NCBI RefSeq assembly: GCF_010727475.1
Contig: NZ_AP022567.1
Span: 5,394,001 to 5,458,000, forward strand
Direction of reading: 5' to 3'
Source of the DNA: Mycolicibacterium mageritense
GTDB lineage: Bacteria; Actinomycetota; Actinomycetes; Mycobacteriales; Mycobacteriaceae
Length of the DNA stretch: 64,000 bases
In this document: positions 8,568 to 16,603 of the stretch, in pieces
Position numbering within the stretch: the first letter of the stretch is position 1
How the letters are laid out: each line of letters opens with the position of its first letter
Program-made: the position numbers and the translations under genes
Notes under the pieces: model-generated
Database searches by the model: none
Seen by the model: only the letters and a program-made list of their open reading frames with translations
What the model was told of the DNA's origin: nothing

Positions 8568-10295
8568 TTGGTAGCCGAAGCGCCCCCAATCGGAGAACTC
8601 GAGGCACGTCGTCCGTTTCCGGAACGTATGGGCCCCAAGGGAAACCTTGTCTACAACCTGATCACCACCACCGATCACAAGCTGATCGGCATCATGTACT
8701 GCGTCGCGTGCTTCGCCTTCTTCTTCATCGGCGGGCTCATGGCGCTTTTCATGCGCACCGAGCTCGCGATGCCCGGCCTGCAGTTCCTGAGCAACGAGCA
8801 GTTCAACCAGCTGTTCACCATGCACGGCACGGTGATGCTGCTGTTCTACGCCACGCCCATCGTGTTCGGCTTCGCCAACCTGGTGCTGCCACTGCAGATC
8901 GGTGCGCCCGACGTGGCGTTCCCGCGCCTGAACGCGTTCTCGTTCTGGCTGTTCCTGTTCGGCGCGCTGATCGCGCTGGCCGGCTTCATCACCCCGGGCG
9001 GTGCCGCGGACTTCGGCTGGACGGCCTACTCACCGCTGACCGACGCGATCCACTCGCCCGGCGCTGGTGGTGACCTGTGGATCATGGGCCTTGCCGTCGG
9101 TGGTCTCGGCACCATCCTCGGCGGTGTGAACATGGTCACGACCGTGGTCTGCATGCGTGCCCCGGGCATGACGATGTTCCGGATGCCGGTGTTCACCTGG
9201 AACATCCTGGTGACCTCGATCCTGGTGCTGATCGCCTTCCCGATCCTCACCGCCGCGCTGTTCGGCCTGGCGGCCGACCGCCACCTGGGCGCCCACATCT
9301 ACGACCCCGCCAACGGCGGTGTCCTGCTGTGGCAGCACCTGTTCTGGTTCTTCGGCCATCCCGAGGTGTACATCATCGCGCTGCCGTTCTTCGGCATCGT
9401 CAGCGAGATCTTCCCGGTGTTCAGCCGCAAGCCGATCTTCGGTTACACCACCCTGATCTACGCGACCATCAGCATCGCGGCCCTGTCGGTCGCCGTGTGG
9501 GCGCACCACATGTACGCCACCGGCGCGGTGCTGCTGCCGTTCTTCAGCTTCATGACGTTCCTGATCGCGGTCCCGACCGGCATCAAGTTCTTCAACTGGA
9601 TCGGCACGATGTGGAAGGGCCAGTTGACGTTCGAGACGCCGATGCTGTTCTCGGTCGGCTTCCTCATCACGTTCCTGCTCGGCGGCCTGTCGGGTGTGCT
9701 GCTGGCCAGCCCCCCGCTGGACTTCCACGTCACCGACAGCTACTTCGTCATCGCGCACTTCCACTACGTGCTGTTCGGCACCATCGTGTTCGCCACCTAC
9801 GCGGGCATCTACTTCTGGTTCCCGAAGATGACGGGCCGGCTGCTCGACGAGCGCCTCGGCAAGCTGCACTTCTGGCTGACGTTCATCGGCTTCCACACCA
9901 CGTTCCTGGTGCAGCACTGGGTCGGTGACGAGGGCATGCCGCGCCGCTACGCCGACTACCTGCCGTCCGACGGTTTCACGACGCTCAACGTGGTCTCCAC
10001 CATCGGCGCGTTCATCCTGGGCATCTCGACGCTGCCGTTCGTCTGGAACGTGTTCAAGAGCTGGCGCTACGGCGAGCCCGTGACCGTCGACGATCCGTGG
10101 GGCTACGGAAACTCGCTGGAGTGGGCGACGTCCTGCCCGCCGCCGCGGCACAACTTCACCGAGCTGCCCCGCATCCGGTCGGAGCGTCCGGCGTTCGAGC
10201 TGCACTACCCGCACATGGTCGAGCGGATGCGCGCAGAGGCCCACGTCGGCCGGGCGCATCACCCGGAGCTCGAACCCGTGGACCAATCCAGCTGA
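8568..10295 (+). CDS. ctaD: Cytochrome c oxidase subunit I (aa3-type) CtaD
   Basis: Catalytic subunit of the terminal oxidase, with about 12 transmembrane helices. Counting from TTG 8568 (575 aa), the heme-a ligands are H86 and H399, the heme-a3 ligand H397, and the CuB ligands H264, H313 and H314, with Y268 positioned for the His-Tyr crosslink (GHPEVYI). I chose TTG 8568 because GGAGG lies 5-9 nt upstream and the resulting MVAEAPPIGELEA matches the M. tuberculosis N-terminus. An in-frame TTG at 8556 would put the Shine-Dalgarno inside the gene. The other oxidase subunits are elsewhere, as usual in mycobacteria. serB2 follows 19 bp downstream. Confidence 0.98.
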   Translation: MVAEAPPIGELEARRPFPERMGPKGNLVYNLITTTDHKLIGIMYCVACFAFFFIGGLMALFMRTELAMPGLQFLSNEQFNQLFTMHGTVMLLFYATPIVFGFANLVLPLQIGAPDVAFPRLNAFSFWLFLFGALIALAGFITPGGAADFGWTAYSPLTDAIHSPGAGGDLWIMGLAVGGLGTILGGVNMVTTVVCMRAPGMTMFRMPVFTWNILVTSILVLIAFPILTAALFGLAADRHLGAHIYDPANGGVLLWQHLFWFFGHPEVYIIALPFFGIVSEIFPVFSRKPIFGYTTLIYATISIAALSVAVWAHHMYATGAVLLPFFSFMTFLIAVPTGIKFFNWIGTMWKGQLTFETPMLFSVGFLITFLLGGLSGVLLASPPLDFHVTDSYFVIAHFHYVLFGTIVFATYAGIYFWFPKMTGRLLDERLGKLHFWLTFIGFHTTFLVQHWVGDEGMPRRYADYLPSDGFTTLNVVSTIGAFILGISTLPFVWNVFKSWRYGEPVTVDDPWGYGNSLEWATSCPPPRHNFTELPRIRSERPAFELHYPHMVERMRAEAHVGRAHHPELEPVDQSS

Positions 10296-10314
10296 CGACA
10301 GGCGGCTACTGGGG

Positions 10315-11550
10315 GTGAACACGCCGAAGGTGTCGGTTCTCATCACCGTCACCGGAGTCGATCAACCCGGCGTCACGTCAGCGTTGTTCGAGGTGCTGTC
10401 CCGCCATCAGGTGGAACTGCGCAATGTCGAACAGGTCGTCATCCGCGGCCGGCTCACCCTGGGTGTGCTGGTCGCGGCCCCGGCCGAAGTCGTTGACGGC
10501 GACGGGTTGCGCACTGACGTCGAGGCCGCGATACACGGCGTCGGGCTCGACGTGACGATCGAGCGCAGCGACGACATGCCGGTGCTGCGGGAACCGTCGA
10601 CGCACACCATCGTGGTGCTGGGCCGTCCCATCACCGCAGGGTCGTTCGGTGTGGTGGCGCGCGAGGCCGCGGCTCTCGGCGTCAACATCGACACGATCCG
10701 CGGGGTCTCCGACTATCCGGTGACGGGTCTGGAGCTGCGCGTGTCGGTGCCGTCCGCGGCGGCCTACGGGCAGCTGCAGACCGCCATGGCGCAGGTCGCG
10801 GTCGACGAGGGCGTGGACATCGCGCTGGAGGATTACAGCCTGTCCCGCCGGGCCAAGCGGCTCATCGTGTTCGACGTCGACTCGACCCTCATCCAAGGCG
10901 AGGTGATCGAGATGCTGGCGGCGCGGGCCGGGATGGAAGCCCAGGTGGCCGCCGTCACCGAAGCGGCCATGCGGGGCGAACTGGACTTCGCCGAATCCCT
11001 GCACCAGCGGGTCGCGACCCTGGCCGGGCTGCCCGCTGAGGTGCTCGACGACGTCGCCGATCAGATCGAGTTGACCCCTGGTGCCCGGACCACCATCCGG
11101 ACCCTGCGCCGGTTGGGGTTTCACTGTGGTGTGGTCTCCGGCGGGTTCCGTCAGGTGATCGAGCCGCTGGCCGAGGAGTTGATGCTCGACTTCGTCGCGG
11201 CCAACCACCTCGAGATCGTCGACGGCAAGCTCACCGGGCGGGTCATCGGACCCGTCGTCGACCGGCCCGGAAAAGCCAAGGCGCTGCGGGATTTCGCCAG
11301 CCAGGCCGGGGTGCCCATGGAGCAGACCGTCGCCGTGGGCGACGGTGCCAACGACATCGACATGCTGGCCGCGGCCGGCCTGGGGGTTGCCTTCAACGCC
11401 AAGCCCGCGTTGCGCGAGGTCGCCGACGCGTCGTTGAGCCATCCGTACCTGGACACCGTGCTGTTCATCCTCGGCATTACGCGCGCGGAGATCGAGGCCG
11501 CCGACGCGATCGACGGCATGGTGCGCCGCGTCGAGATCCCCGAGGACTGA
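10315..11550 (+). CDS. serB2: Phosphoserine phosphatase SerB2 with two N-terminal ACT domains
   Basis: 411 aa. Two ACT domains occupy about residues 6-85 and 97-172 and are expected to bind serine for feedback control. The HAD phosphatase domain follows: motif I is FDVDSTLIQ with the nucleophile D187 and acid D189, motif II lies in VVSGGF, and motif IV is GDGANDIDML. It makes the last step of serine synthesis (phosphoserine to serine). Start is GTG 10315 (MNTPKVSVLITVTG). The double ACT layout is characteristic of mycobacterial SerB2 and distinguishes it from single-domain SerB. It probably shares a transcript with ctaD. Confidence 0.96.
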   Translation: MNTPKVSVLITVTGVDQPGVTSALFEVLSRHQVELRNVEQVVIRGRLTLGVLVAAPAEVVDGDGLRTDVEAAIHGVGLDVTIERSDDMPVLREPSTHTIVVLGRPITAGSFGVVAREAAALGVNIDTIRGVSDYPVTGLELRVSVPSAAAYGQLQTAMAQVAVDEGVDIALEDYSLSRRAKRLIVFDVDSTLIQGEVIEMLAARAGMEAQVAAVTEAAMRGELDFAESLHQRVATLAGLPAEVLDDVADQIELTPGARTTIRTLRRLGFHCGVVSGGFRQVIEPLAEELMLDFVAANHLEIVDGKLTGRVIGPVVDRPGKAKALRDFASQAGVPMEQTVAVGDGANDIDMLAAAGLGVAFNAKPALREVADASLSHPYLDTVLFILGITRAEIEAADAIDGMVRRVEIPED

Positions 11551-11599
11551 GCGCGGGGCTCGGGTTCGCAATCGTGACCATCTCACGTAGGGTTAGCGC

Positions 11600-11893
11600 A
11601 TGGCGACGATGAAGCATGCGGTTGTGTTGTGCGGTTTCGCGGTAGCGGCCGCCCTCGGCCCGGTGGTTCTCGCCGCACCGGCCCAGGCGAAGAACTGCCC
11701 GCCCGGGACCACCCAGACCAGGTTCGAGGGCGTGTGCGTCAAGGGCGCGTCCGGCGGCAACGCTGTCGTGGCACCTGCCGCGGGCGGCGGCCCGCAGATC
11801 TCGCAGCTGCCGGGCCAGTTGCCCACGGTGAACGGTGTTCCCTGCACGCCCGAGCACTACGGCACCTGCTACGGCATGGCGCAGCAGCCCTAG
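11600..11893 (+). CDS. Small secreted cysteine-containing protein
   Basis: 97 aa with a clear Sec signal (MATMKHAVVLCGF... through AAPAQA, cleavage probably after AQA near residue 30). The mature ~67-residue protein has four cysteines (KNCPPG, GVCVKG, GVPCTPEHYGTCYG), likely forming two disulfides, with a Gly/Ala/Pro-rich linker between them. I do not recognise a named family, though small Cys/Pro/Gly secreted proteins of this build are common in mycobacteria. An independent transcript is possible: it starts 49 bp after serB2. Its stop shares CTAG with the convergent MocR gene. Confidence 0.75.
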   Translation: MATMKHAVVLCGFAVAAALGPVVLAAPAQAKNCPPGTTQTRFEGVCVKGASGGNAVVAPAAGGGPQISQLPGQLPTVNGVPCTPEHYGTCYGMAQQP

Positions 11894-13329
11894 ACCACCA
11901 CCGCGTGGGTGTCCGGGGCGGGTGCCCCGGTGATGGATCGCCAGGCCCGCACCAGGAGCGCGACCGCTTCTTCGAGCTGGGGCTCCGGTAGCGCGTAGGG
12001 CAGTCGGATGAACCGTTCCAGCGTGCCGTCGACGCCGAACCGCGGGCCCGCCGGGATGTCGAGTCCCAGCCGCGACGCCGCCGCCGACAGCGCCGTGCTC
12101 ATCGGTGCGGGCAACTTCACCCACAGCGACATTCCGCCGCGCCCCGGGCCGGGTTGCCACTCGGGCAATTCGCGTGCCAGCAGGGAAACCAGGAACTCGC
12201 GGCGCGCGCGGATGAGCTGCCGGCGCTCCGGCAGCACGTCGGTGTACTGAGTGAGAAGTCTTGCCGCGGTGAGCTGTTCGAGGATCGGCGTGCCGAGGTC
12301 GAGCGCGGGGCGGATCGCGGCGACGGTCGCAAGCGTACTGCGGTCGGCGCGGATCCAACCCACTCGCAGGCCACCCCAGAACGATTTGGACATCGACCCG
12401 ACGGTCAGCACCAGGTCGTGGCGTCCCACGTTCGCGGCCAGGGGTTCCGGCGGTGCCTCGTCGAACCACATGTCGGCGATCGACTCGTCGACAACCGTGC
12501 GGGTGCGGGTATCGGAAATGATCTGTCCCAAGCGCTTTCGGTCGGCGGCCGGCATGGTGAAGCCGGTCGGATTGTGGCAGTCGGGGATCAGGTAGGCCAG
12601 GCTCGGCGCGAGCTGGCGCACCGCGGCGTGCACCGCGTCGAGTTCCCAGCCGTCGTCGGCGAGCGCGACCGGTACGGCCCGGGCGCCCGCGGTCGATATC
12701 GCTGACAGCGCACCGTGATACGTCGGCTGCTCGACCAGCACCCGGTCGCCGGGTTGCGTGTATGTCGCGAGGATCAGCCCGATCGCGTGTTGCGCTCCGC
12801 TGGTCACCATGATGTCGCTCGGATCGGTGGGAAGTCCTCGCGCGCAATACCTTTCGGCGATGGCGGTGCGGAGTGCGCACACCCCCATGAGTTCGTGTCC
12901 CGGCTCGTGCAGATACGGCGTGATGTCGTGCGCGGCCTCGGCGAAGGCCTCCAGCACGGCCGAGCTCGGCGCGGAAAGCGCCGCGGCGGCCAGGCTGACC
13001 GACGGTGGACTGGCCTCCGTGACGATCTCCGGTCGGACCGGCAGTGCCGCGGTGCTGCGTGCACCCCGGCGGGCGTTGAGGTAGCCGTCGTCGCGCAGTT
13101 GCGTGAACGCGGCCGTCACCGTGGTGCGGGAGACCCGTAGGGCGTCGGCCAGGGCGCGTTCGCTGGGCAGCCGGGCGCCGACGGGGAGCCTGCCGTCGAC
13201 GATCAGCAGCCGGATGGCGTCGGCAAGCCCCAGATACGCGGGTCCAGTCAGACTGGACGTCCTCCAGTTGCCGAGTTCGCGGGCCAAAAGGTCCACATCG
13301 AGCGAGCGGGCGGCCATTTCAATGCTCAT
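11890..13329 (-). CDS. MocR/PdxR-type transcription factor (GntR helix-turn-helix plus aminotransferase-like domain)
   Basis: 479 aa from ATG 13329. Residues ~30-97 form a GntR winged helix (RLPSERALADALRVSRTTVTAAFTQL). Residues ~140-470 are a fold-type I aminotransferase domain with the PLP lysine K315 in SMSKSFWGGLRVGW, N253 in CHNPTGF, and D281. MocR regulators sense PLP or a related amine and activate or repress a neighbour. The divergent neighbour is a YczE-type membrane protein, the pairing known for the YczR subgroup, so I infer that it controls that gene. A perfect inverted repeat begins 5 bp upstream of the ATG. Longer N-terminal extensions in the frame run through the operator and are unlikely. 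Confidence 0.88.
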   Translation of the reverse strand: MSIEMAARSLDVDLLARELGNWRTSSLTGPAYLGLADAIRLLIVDGRLPVGARLPSERALADALRVSRTTVTAAFTQLRDDGYLNARRGARSTAALPVRPEIVTEASPPSVSLAAAALSAPSSAVLEAFAEAAHDITPYLHEPGHELMGVCALRTAIAERYCARGLPTDPSDIMVTSGAQHAIGLILATYTQPGDRVLVEQPTYHGALSAISTAGARAVPVALADDGWELDAVHAAVRQLAPSLAYLIPDCHNPTGFTMPAADRKRLGQIISDTRTRTVVDESIADMWFDEAPPEPLAANVGRHDLVLTVGSMSKSFWGGLRVGWIRADRSTLATVAAIRPALDLGTPILEQLTAARLLTQYTDVLPERRQLIRARREFLVSLLARELPEWQPGPGRGGMSLWVKLPAPMSTALSAAASRLGLDIPAGPRFGVDGTLERFIRLPYALPEPQLEEAVALLVRAWRSITGAPAPDTHAVVV

Positions 13330-13333
13330 AATG

Positions 13334-13357
13334 TAGCCAGTATCCGCCAACTGGCTA
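13334..13357. promoter_or_regulatory. Perfect inverted repeat, probable MocR operator
   Basis: TAGCCAGT (13334-13341) and ACTGGCTA (13350-13357) are exact reverse complements separated by 8 bp. A third partial copy of the left arm, AGCCAG, lies at 13368-13373. The repeat sits between the start of the MocR gene and the divergent small ORF/yczE genes. MocR proteins typically bind combinations of direct and inverted half-sites in such gaps, so dual control is a natural inference. Confidence 0.7.
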
Positions 13358-13393
13358 TTGAAGAGCAAGCCAGATCGCCAGCATGATCGGATC

Positions 13394-13540
13394 ATGGGTA
13401 CGAATTGGATCTCTCGGCTGGCGGAGAATCTCCGCCGTGTGTACGACCCGGTCGACGGCGTCGCAGAGTGGGATGCGGACGAGCGCAGGATCCGCAGCGA
13501 ACTCGAAGCCATCCGCGTCCGATTCCCCGATCACGCATGA
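13394..13540 (+). CDS. Small 48-residue ORF translationally coupled to yczE-like gene
   Basis: Reads MGTNWISRLAENLRRVYDP followed by an acidic, charged C-terminal half ending VRFPDHA. It has a single amphipathic helix-like N-terminus and no transmembrane segment. Its stop overlaps the ATG of the YczE-like gene (ATGA), an arrangement typical of coupled genes, and the predicted operator lies just upstream, so a transcript controlled by MocR would carry it first. No good Shine-Dalgarno is visible. I know no family for it. Confidence 0.5.
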   Translation: MGTNWISRLAENLRRVYDPVDGVAEWDADERRIRSELEAIRVRFPDHA

Positions 13541-14247
13541 GGGCCGCGGTCAAACGAGGTTCGCTGCTGCTGATCGGACTGTGCGGCTACGGCTTCTCGA
13601 TGGGATTGATGGTGCGGGCCGGGCTGGGCCTCGACCCGTGGGACGTGTTCCATCAGGGGCTGACGCGGCACACGCCGCTCACCATCGGGATGGCGTCAGC
13701 CGTGGTCGGCGTGGTCGTGCTGCTGGGCTGGATCCCGCTGCGCAACCGCCCCGGCATCGGCACCGTCGCCAACGTGATCGTCCTCGCGGTCACCGTCGAC
13801 GCGACGCTCGCCGTGCTGCCCGTCCCGACCGCGATGCCGGTGCGGATCGCCATGATGGTGGGCGCCGTGGTGCTCAACGCCATCAGCACCGTGCTCTACA
13901 TCGGTGCCGGGCTCGGACCCGGACCACGGGACGGCCTGATGACCGGGCTGGTGGCCCGGACCGGACTGTCGGTCCGGCTGGTCCGCACCGGTATCGAGGC
14001 CACCGTGCTCGCGGTCGGTTGGCTGCTCGGCGGCACCGTTGGGGTCGGCACCGTCATCTATGCGTTCGGCATCGGCCCGCTCGTGCAGCTGTTCCTGCGG
14101 CTGACACCGCGGTCGCTGCTGTTCCACGATTTCGGTGCGCAGCCCGACGCGCCCGCGCGGCGTGGCCGTCGCCGGGCGCGGGCCGAGGGCATCATTACGA
14201 TGGGCGAGTGCCCACAACCGGAGAAGATGCAGCCGACGGCGCAGTAG
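13537..14247 (+). CDS. YczE/YitT-type integral membrane protein
   Basis: 236 aa with five or six hydrophobic helices in the first ~190 residues and an Arg-rich cytoplasmic tail. The motif GLGLDPWDVFHQG, repeated in related form as AGLGPGPRDGLMTG in the second half, is the signature of the YczE (DUF6198) family and reflects an internal repeat. YczE-type proteins are thought to be transporters or permeases whose genes are regulated by adjacent MocR factors; the substrate is unknown. Its 3' end overlaps the ABC ATPase gene by 40 bp. Start ATG 13537 is fixed by the ATGA overlap with the small ORF. Confidence 0.85.
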   Translation: MRAAVKRGSLLLIGLCGYGFSMGLMVRAGLGLDPWDVFHQGLTRHTPLTIGMASAVVGVVVLLGWIPLRNRPGIGTVANVIVLAVTVDATLAVLPVPTAMPVRIAMMVGAVVLNAISTVLYIGAGLGPGPRDGLMTGLVARTGLSVRLVRTGIEATVLAVGWLLGGTVGVGTVIYAFGIGPLVQLFLRLTPRSLLFHDFGAQPDAPARRGRRRARAEGIITMGECPQPEKMQPTAQ

Positions 14248-15062
14248 ACGAGGATCTGCTGATCGACTTCGCGAGGGTCAGCCTCCGCCGAGGCGGCAAC
14301 ACCCTCGTCGGACCCGTCACCTGGGCCGTGGAACTCGACGAACGCTGGGTGGTGATCGGGCCCAACGGCGCGGGCAAGACCTCGCTGCTGCGGATCGCCG
14401 CGGCCACCGAACATCCGTCCTCGGGCACGGCGTACGTGCTCGGCGAGCGGCTGGGCCGCACCGACATGTCCGAGTTGCGCTCACGGGTCGGGTTGAGCAG
14501 TTCGGCTCTCTCGCAACGTATTCCGGACGACGAGGTGGTGCGCGACCTGGTGGTGTCGGCCGGGTACGCGGTGCTCGGGCGCTGGCGCGAGGCCTACGAG
14601 GACGTCGACTATGCGCAAGCCGTCGACATGCTCGAAAGCGTCGGCGCCGAACATCTCGCCGAGCGCACCTACGGCACGTTGTCCGAAGGCGAACGCAAAC
14701 GCGTGTTGATCGCGCGCTCGCTGATGACCGATCCCGAACTGCTGCTGCTCGACGAACCGGCCGCGGGCCTGGACCTGGGAGGCCGGGAGGAACTGGTGGC
14801 CCGGCTCGCCGATCTCGCTGCCGACCCGGATGCTCCGGCCATGGTTCTGGTCACCCACCACGTCGAAGAGATCCCGCCGGGCTTCAGCCACGCGCTGATC
14901 CTGTCCGAGGGAAAGGTGGTCGCGGCGGGTCTGCTGCCCGACGTGCTGACCGCCGAGAACCTGTCGAAGGCGTTCGGTCAGTCGATCGCGCTCGACGTGA
15001 TCGACGGGCGGTACTTTGCGCGCCGCATCCGTAGCCGCGCGGCACACAGGAGGAGAGCATGA
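14208..15062 (+). CDS. ABC transporter ATP-binding protein (Rv3041c-like)
   Basis: 284 aa stand-alone ATPase. Walker A is GPNGAGKTS (about residues 48-56), the signature is LSEGERKR, Walker B is LLLLDEP, and the switch histidine is in VLVTHHVEEI. This is the YlmA/ModF-like branch of single-domain ABC proteins often described as iron or molybdate related. No permease is encoded beside it, so it may partner with a distant membrane protein or act outside transport. Start GTG 14208 gives MPTTGEDAA, matching the M. tuberculosis protein. It overlaps the Nudix gene by 4 bp, forming an operon with the next two genes. Confidence 0.9.
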   Translation: MPTTGEDAADGAVDEDLLIDFARVSLRRGGNTLVGPVTWAVELDERWVVIGPNGAGKTSLLRIAAATEHPSSGTAYVLGERLGRTDMSELRSRVGLSSSALSQRIPDDEVVRDLVVSAGYAVLGRWREAYEDVDYAQAVDMLESVGAEHLAERTYGTLSEGERKRVLIARSLMTDPELLLLDEPAAGLDLGGREELVARLADLAADPDAPAMVLVTHHVEEIPPGFSHALILSEGKVVAAGLLPDVLTAENLSKAFGQSIALDVIDGRYFARRIRSRAAHRRRA

Positions 15063-15901
15063 CCCAACCTGAGCCCGATCCACTGGTTCCGCGGCCTGCC
15101 GCGACCGTGATGCTGATCCGGGACACCCCGGAGGGGATCAAGGTGTTCCTGATGCGCCGGCACGCCGCGATGGAGTTCGTCGCGGGAGTGATGGTGTTCC
15201 CGGGCGGCGGCGTCGACGATCGAGACCGCAACGCCGACATCGCATGGTTCGGGCCGGAACCATCGTGGTGGGCCGAGCGGCTGGGCGTCGACGTCGGTTT
15301 GGCCGAGGCGCTCGTGTGTGCGGCCGCGCGCGAGACCTTCGAGGAATCCGGCGTGCTGTTCGCCGGGCCGGCCGACGATCCGGACGGGATCGTGAGCGAT
15401 GCATCGGTGTACGGCGAGGCCAGGGCTGCCCTGGCCAGCAACTCGTTGTCGTTCGCCGACTTCCTGCGTGACGAGAAGCTGGTCTTGCGCGCCGATCTGC
15501 TGCGGCCGTGGGCCAATTGGGTGACCCCGAAAGAGGAGCGCACCCGTCGCTACGACACGTACTTCTTCGTCGGCGCGCTCCCGGAAGGCCAGCGGGCCGA
15601 CGGGGACAACACCGAGAGCGACCGGGCGTTCTGGTCGACGCCCCAGGCCGGACTCGACGACTTCGCCGCCGGGACCTCGTTCCTGCTGCCGCCGACGTGG
15701 ACCCAACTGGACTCGCTCAACGGCCGCACCGTCGCCGAGGTGCTCGCGGTCGAACGCAAGATCGAGGCCGTCGAACCGCACCTGGCGATGCACGGCGGCA
15801 ACTGGGAGATCGAGTTCTTCGACAGCGACCGCTACAACGCGGCGCGCAACCACAGGGCACCCGCGGGCAGGGGCGCAGCGTCCGGGGAATCGGCCCGGTG
15901 A
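15059..15901 (+). CDS. Nudix hydrolase with expanded Nudix box (Rv3040c-like)
   Basis: 280 aa. The Nudix box is split: the glycine part FPGGGVDD (about 47-54) is followed by a ~35-residue insertion before the catalytic helix RETFEESGVLF (91-101), which carries the metal-binding glutamates. This layout is seen in the larger actinobacterial and NUDT19-like CoA-diphosphatase relatives; substrate is unproven here. The GAGAG of AGGAGAG precedes the ATG at 15059, which overlaps the stop of the ATPase gene. The gene overlaps the downstream crotonase by 4 bp, suggesting coupled expression with acyl-CoA metabolism. Confidence 0.88.
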   Translation: MTQPEPDPLVPRPAATVMLIRDTPEGIKVFLMRRHAAMEFVAGVMVFPGGGVDDRDRNADIAWFGPEPSWWAERLGVDVGLAEALVCAAARETFEESGVLFAGPADDPDGIVSDASVYGEARAALASNSLSFADFLRDEKLVLRADLLRPWANWVTPKEERTRRYDTYFFVGALPEGQRADGDNTESDRAFWSTPQAGLDDFAAGTSFLLPPTWTQLDSLNGRTVAEVLAVERKIEAVEPHLAMHGGNWEIEFFDSDRYNAARNHRAPAGRGAASGESAR

Positions 15902-16569
15902 ACGAGTTCGTCAGCGTCGTCGTCGGCGGCACGCCGGAACAGGCGGGTATCGGCACCCTGCTGCTTTCGCGGCCGCCCACCAACGCCCTGACCCGGCAGA
16001 TGTACCGGGAGATCACGGCGGCCGCCGAGGAGCTCGGCGACCGCGGCGACGTCACCGCGGTGATCGTGTTCGGCGGCCACGAGATCTTCTGTGCCGGCGA
16101 CGACGTGCCCGAACTGCGCACGCTGGACCTCGGCGAAGCGACGGCGGCCGACGAGGCCCTGCGACAGTGCATCGATGTCGTGGCCGGCATCCCCAAACCC
16201 ACGGTCGCGGCCGTCACGGGCTATGCGTTGGGCAGCGGGTTGACCCTGGCCTTGGCGGCCGACTGGCGGGTCAGCGGCGACAACGTGAAGTTCGGTTCTA
16301 CCGAGATCCTCGCCGGGCTCGCTCCACGGGGTGGCGGCGGGCGCAGGTTGGCCGAGGTCATCGGTGCGAGCCGGGCCAAGGAACTGGTCTTCAGCGGCCG
16401 GTTCGTCGGGGCCGAGGAGGCCCTGGAACTGGGGCTGATCGATGAGATGGTGGCCCCGGACCATGTGTACGACGCCGCGCTGGCGTGGGCCCGCCGGTTC
16501 GTCGACCATCCGGCCGGAATCCTGGCCGCGGCCAAGGCGGCCGTCGACAGCCGGGTGGATAGGCCCTGA
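15898..16569 (+). CDS. echA17: Enoyl-CoA hydratase/isomerase family protein EchA17, C-terminally short
   Basis: Crotonase-fold protein of 223 aa, about 30-45 residues shorter than usual. The oxyanion-hole segments are FCAGDDVPEL and ALGSGLTLALAADWR. Both glutamates expected for a hydratase are present at E136 (STEILAGL) and E162 (AKELVFSG). The protein stops shortly after AAAKAAVDS, so the C-terminal helices that normally cover the active site and aid trimer packing are missing, and the next gene begins only 34 bp later. It may be inactive or rely on a different assembly. Start GTG 15898 overlaps the Nudix stop (GTGA). Confidence 0.88.
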   Translation: MNEFVSVVVGGTPEQAGIGTLLLSRPPTNALTRQMYREITAAAEELGDRGDVTAVIVFGGHEIFCAGDDVPELRTLDLGEATAADEALRQCIDVVAGIPKPTVAAVTGYALGSGLTLALAADWRVSGDNVKFGSTEILAGLAPRGGGGRRLAEVIGASRAKELVFSGRFVGAEEALELGLIDEMVAPDHVYDAALAWARRFVDHPAGILAAAKAAVDSRVDRP

Positions 16570-16603
16570 CCCGTCCCGCTGGGCGACTATTAGGCTGCCC
16601 TGC

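Noticed and set aside
9030..10352. 440-residue minus-strand ORF opposite ctaD
   Set aside because: Arg/His/Gln-rich antisense shadow without family features; the plus-strand oxidase is fully conserved.
13330..13512. N-terminal extension of the MocR regulator ORF
   Set aside because: It would run through the operator and the divergent ORF; ATG 13329 starts directly before the winged helix.
13383..14207. N-terminal extension of the ABC ATPase ORF back to 13383
   Set aside because: The extended sequence is the Arg-rich shadow of the YczE-like gene; GTG 14208 gives the family N-terminus.
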